Assembly (NCBI GenBank): GCA_016932385.1
Contig: JAFGCY010000036.1
Location: 1 to 52,475 of the forward strand
Direction of reading: 5' to 3'
Origin: a bacterium
Lineage (GTDB): Bacteria > 4484-113 > JAFGCY01
Length of the DNA: 52,475 bases
In this document: positions 51,389 to 52,475 of the stretch, one piece after another
How the letters are laid out: each line of letters starts with the position of its first letter
How positions within the stretch are numbered: the first letter of the stretch is position 1
Notes under the pieces: model-generated
What the model was told of the DNA's origin: nothing
The model's database searches: none
What the model saw: only the letters and a program-made list of their open reading frames with translations
Program-made: the position numbers and the translations under genes

Positions 51389-51517
51389 TTACTCGCCCCA
51401 GTCATCCTCCTGGTTGTCATTGTTGTTCGAAGCCGTGTTCTGGTCGCCACCGCCACCAGGACAAGAAACCATAACCAGGCAGAGCAGGCCTGCCAACAGA
51501 ATAGCCAACAGACGCAT
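51389..51517 (-). CDS. tiny lipoprotein, 42 aa
   Basis: From the ATG at 51517 with AAAGGAG 6 nt upstream. The longer upstream start crosses the hairpin and Shine-Dalgarno and is rejected. Signal peptide LLAILLAGLLCLVMVSC gives a lipid-modified cysteine, followed by PGGGG and an Asn/Asp/Gln-rich tail (NTASNNNDNQEDD). The mature part is about 23 residues. It resembles the N-terminus of the cyclophilin lipoprotein. Probably a surface or periplasmic peptide lipoprotein; function unknown. It is divergent from the HIT gene. Confidence 0.7.
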   Translation of the reverse strand: MRLLAILLAGLLCLVMVSCPGGGGDQNTASNNNDNQEDDWGE

Positions 51518-51531
51518 GGAATACTCCTTTG

Positions 51532-51549
51532 CGTGGGATAAGTCCCACG
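51532..51549 (-). promoter_or_regulatory. hairpin next to the tiny lipoprotein Shine-Dalgarno
   Basis: Inverted repeat CGTGGGA (51532-51538) and TCCCACG (51543-51549), directly before CAAAGGAG of the gene on the minus strand. It can fold in the 5' leader or act as an operator. Confidence 0.4.
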
Positions 51550-51622
51550 TAGAAGAGTATTTATACTGCACCGGACGGAAAAGTCAATGACCTCGGTTAG
51601 AATACGACCAAAGGAGAAAAAA

Positions 51623-52045
51623 ATGAGAGAAGCCCCCGCCGATAACATCTTTGGCAAGATCCTTAAAGGCGAAATTCCCTCGACCGAGGTCTACAGCGAC
51701 AACCACGTCTATTGCTTCCTGGACCTCTACCCGCAGAATCCCGGCCACACGCTGGTCATCCCCCGAAACTACAGCGCCAATGTGGTTGAAGCCGATGAGA
51801 GCGACGTTTTCACCTGCCTGCGCGTGGTACGCAAACTGATTCCCGCGGTCAAGGCCGCCACCGGTGCGGCGGGCGTTTCAGTGCTGGCGAACATGGGACG
51901 CGATGCCGGCCAAATGGTGGAATACTTGCATTTCCACATCATTCCCCGCCATCCCGGCGACAGCATCAGCATGTACGAGCTGGGTGAACAGCAGACGCCG
52001 GAGCAACTGGCGGAAATGGCCGCACGGATCAGGGCCGAGCTCTGA
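51623..52045 (+). CDS. HIT-family nucleotide hydrolase/transferase
   Basis: 140 aa from the ATG at 51623 with AAAGGAG 6 nt upstream. HIT domain: NIFGKILKGEIPSTEVYSDN, CFLDLYPQNPGHTLVIPRNY, MGRDAGQMVEYLHFHIIPRH. HIT proteins cleave AMP-amino-acid or dinucleoside bonds through a HxHxHxx triad. Here the first His is Tyr (YLHFH), while the nucleophile-position His and the third are kept, so catalysis may be altered or normal. Substrate unknown. Confidence 0.93.
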   Translation: MREAPADNIFGKILKGEIPSTEVYSDNHVYCFLDLYPQNPGHTLVIPRNYSANVVEADESDVFTCLRVVRKLIPAVKAATGAAGVSVLANMGRDAGQMVEYLHFHIIPRHPGDSISMYELGEQQTPEQLAEMAARIRAEL

Positions 52046-52368
52046 CAGGCAACCCCGGGGTTACGCGTATTCAGTCTCGTAACCGCCGCTGGCTGCGCGT
52101 TGCTGATTGGCTGAGTCAGTTTAAGTCTAAGTCGCAGGTTTAAGCACGTTGCTGGCTCACGCGCCGCGGGGATTCACGTATTGGTTTCTGCTTTTTCAGT
52201 AGTTTTGAATAGCGGATACAGGCCCCAATGCTTCAGTAGTGAACAAAGCCCCATAACCTGAACTTACAACTTAAACTCTTCCCCGGAACCAGCCGCCTGC
52301 CCGCTGGTCAAAACAATCGCATCGCGTGTTGTATGCTGGACCGTGGATTGTCTGACGGGAGGACCAAG

Positions 52369-52475
52369 ATGACGCGGGGACCGGGGAAGTGGCTGGACCG
52401 GCGCAAGTGCCGCCGAGCAATCTGTTTACTGCTGGCTATGGCGCTGGCGATGTTGCTGGCAGCCTGCGGCGGCTC
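52369..52475 (+). CDS. lipoprotein, N-terminal part only (cut by the window end)
   Basis: 35 complete codons from the ATG at 52369 with GGGAGG about 6 nt upstream. The protein starts with a basic n-region (KWLDRRKCRR), a hydrophobic core (AICLLLAMALAMLL) and the lipobox LLAAC followed by GG, as in the other lipoproteins here. The rest is outside the window. The 320 bp before it (52046-52368) hold no gene or structure I can support. Confidence 0.7.
   Translation, partial: MTRGPGKWLDRRKCRRAICLLLAMALAMLLAACGG

Overview
The window is GC-rich bacterial chromosome and is almost fully coding. The bacterial markers are RsmA, EF-P, HrcA/GrpE/DnaK/DnaJ, RibH, type II secretion/type IV pilus parts and Cys-lipobox lipoproteins. 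I see no phage, IS element, CRISPR array or rRNA. The unusual gene orders, large PKD/Kelch lipoproteins and GH57-based glycogen metabolism suggest an uncultured lineage. I cannot name a phylum from this sequence alone.

Layout. (1) 1-13 kb holds scattered housekeeping and regulatory genes: a pseudopilin-like membrane protein, rsmA, a one-piece NarX/NarL-type kinase-regulator, a trans-sulfuration enzyme behind a 17-bp palindrome, a CNNM/CorC protein, a HAD hydrolase, a half-size TauE, a MiaB-type tRNA methylthiotransferase, pgk, an Xaa-Pro peptidase and efp. (2) 13.4-19.2 kb holds two tandem PKD-Kelch lipoproteins; the first carries an in-frame TGA followed at once by a bSECIS-like hairpin. (3) 19.3-28.7 kb is an unusual Hsp70 operon, transcribed leftward as hrcA-dnaJ-giant TPR protein-grpE-dnaK-zinc-ribbon protein. 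The TPR protein ends in a J-like domain with NPE in place of HPD. (4) 28.8-39 kb holds a cyclophilin lipoprotein, citrate synthase, secreted proteins, divergent HAD and ribH genes, a densely foldable 300-nt intergenic region, a COG2426 membrane protein, a Cys-rich secreted protein, tRNA-Lys(CTT) and a PKD/beta-propeller lipoprotein. (5) 39-49.2 kb is an eight-gene leftward glycogen/hexose operon: GH57 glucanotransferase, DUF4912, glgC, glgA, GH57 branching enzyme, pgi, mtnA and a TIM-barrel gene. (6) 49.5-52.5 kb holds a membrane protein, a GspF/PilC protein, a tiny lipoprotein, a HIT protein and the start of another lipoprotein.

Two patterns run through the window. First, about ten genes without a Shine-Dalgarno sequence have a -10-like hexamer 5-8 nt before the start codon, which points to leaderless transcripts. 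Genes with good Shine-Dalgarno sequences, including nearly all the lipoproteins, lack this arrangement. Second, three convergent gene pairs share a 4-nt stop-codon overlap. Metabolically, GlgC, GlgA, the GH57 enzymes, Pgi, Pgk and citrate synthase link glycogen turnover to glycolysis and the TCA cycle. The Hsp70 operon and the cyclophilin lipoprotein cover protein folding in the cytoplasm and in the envelope.
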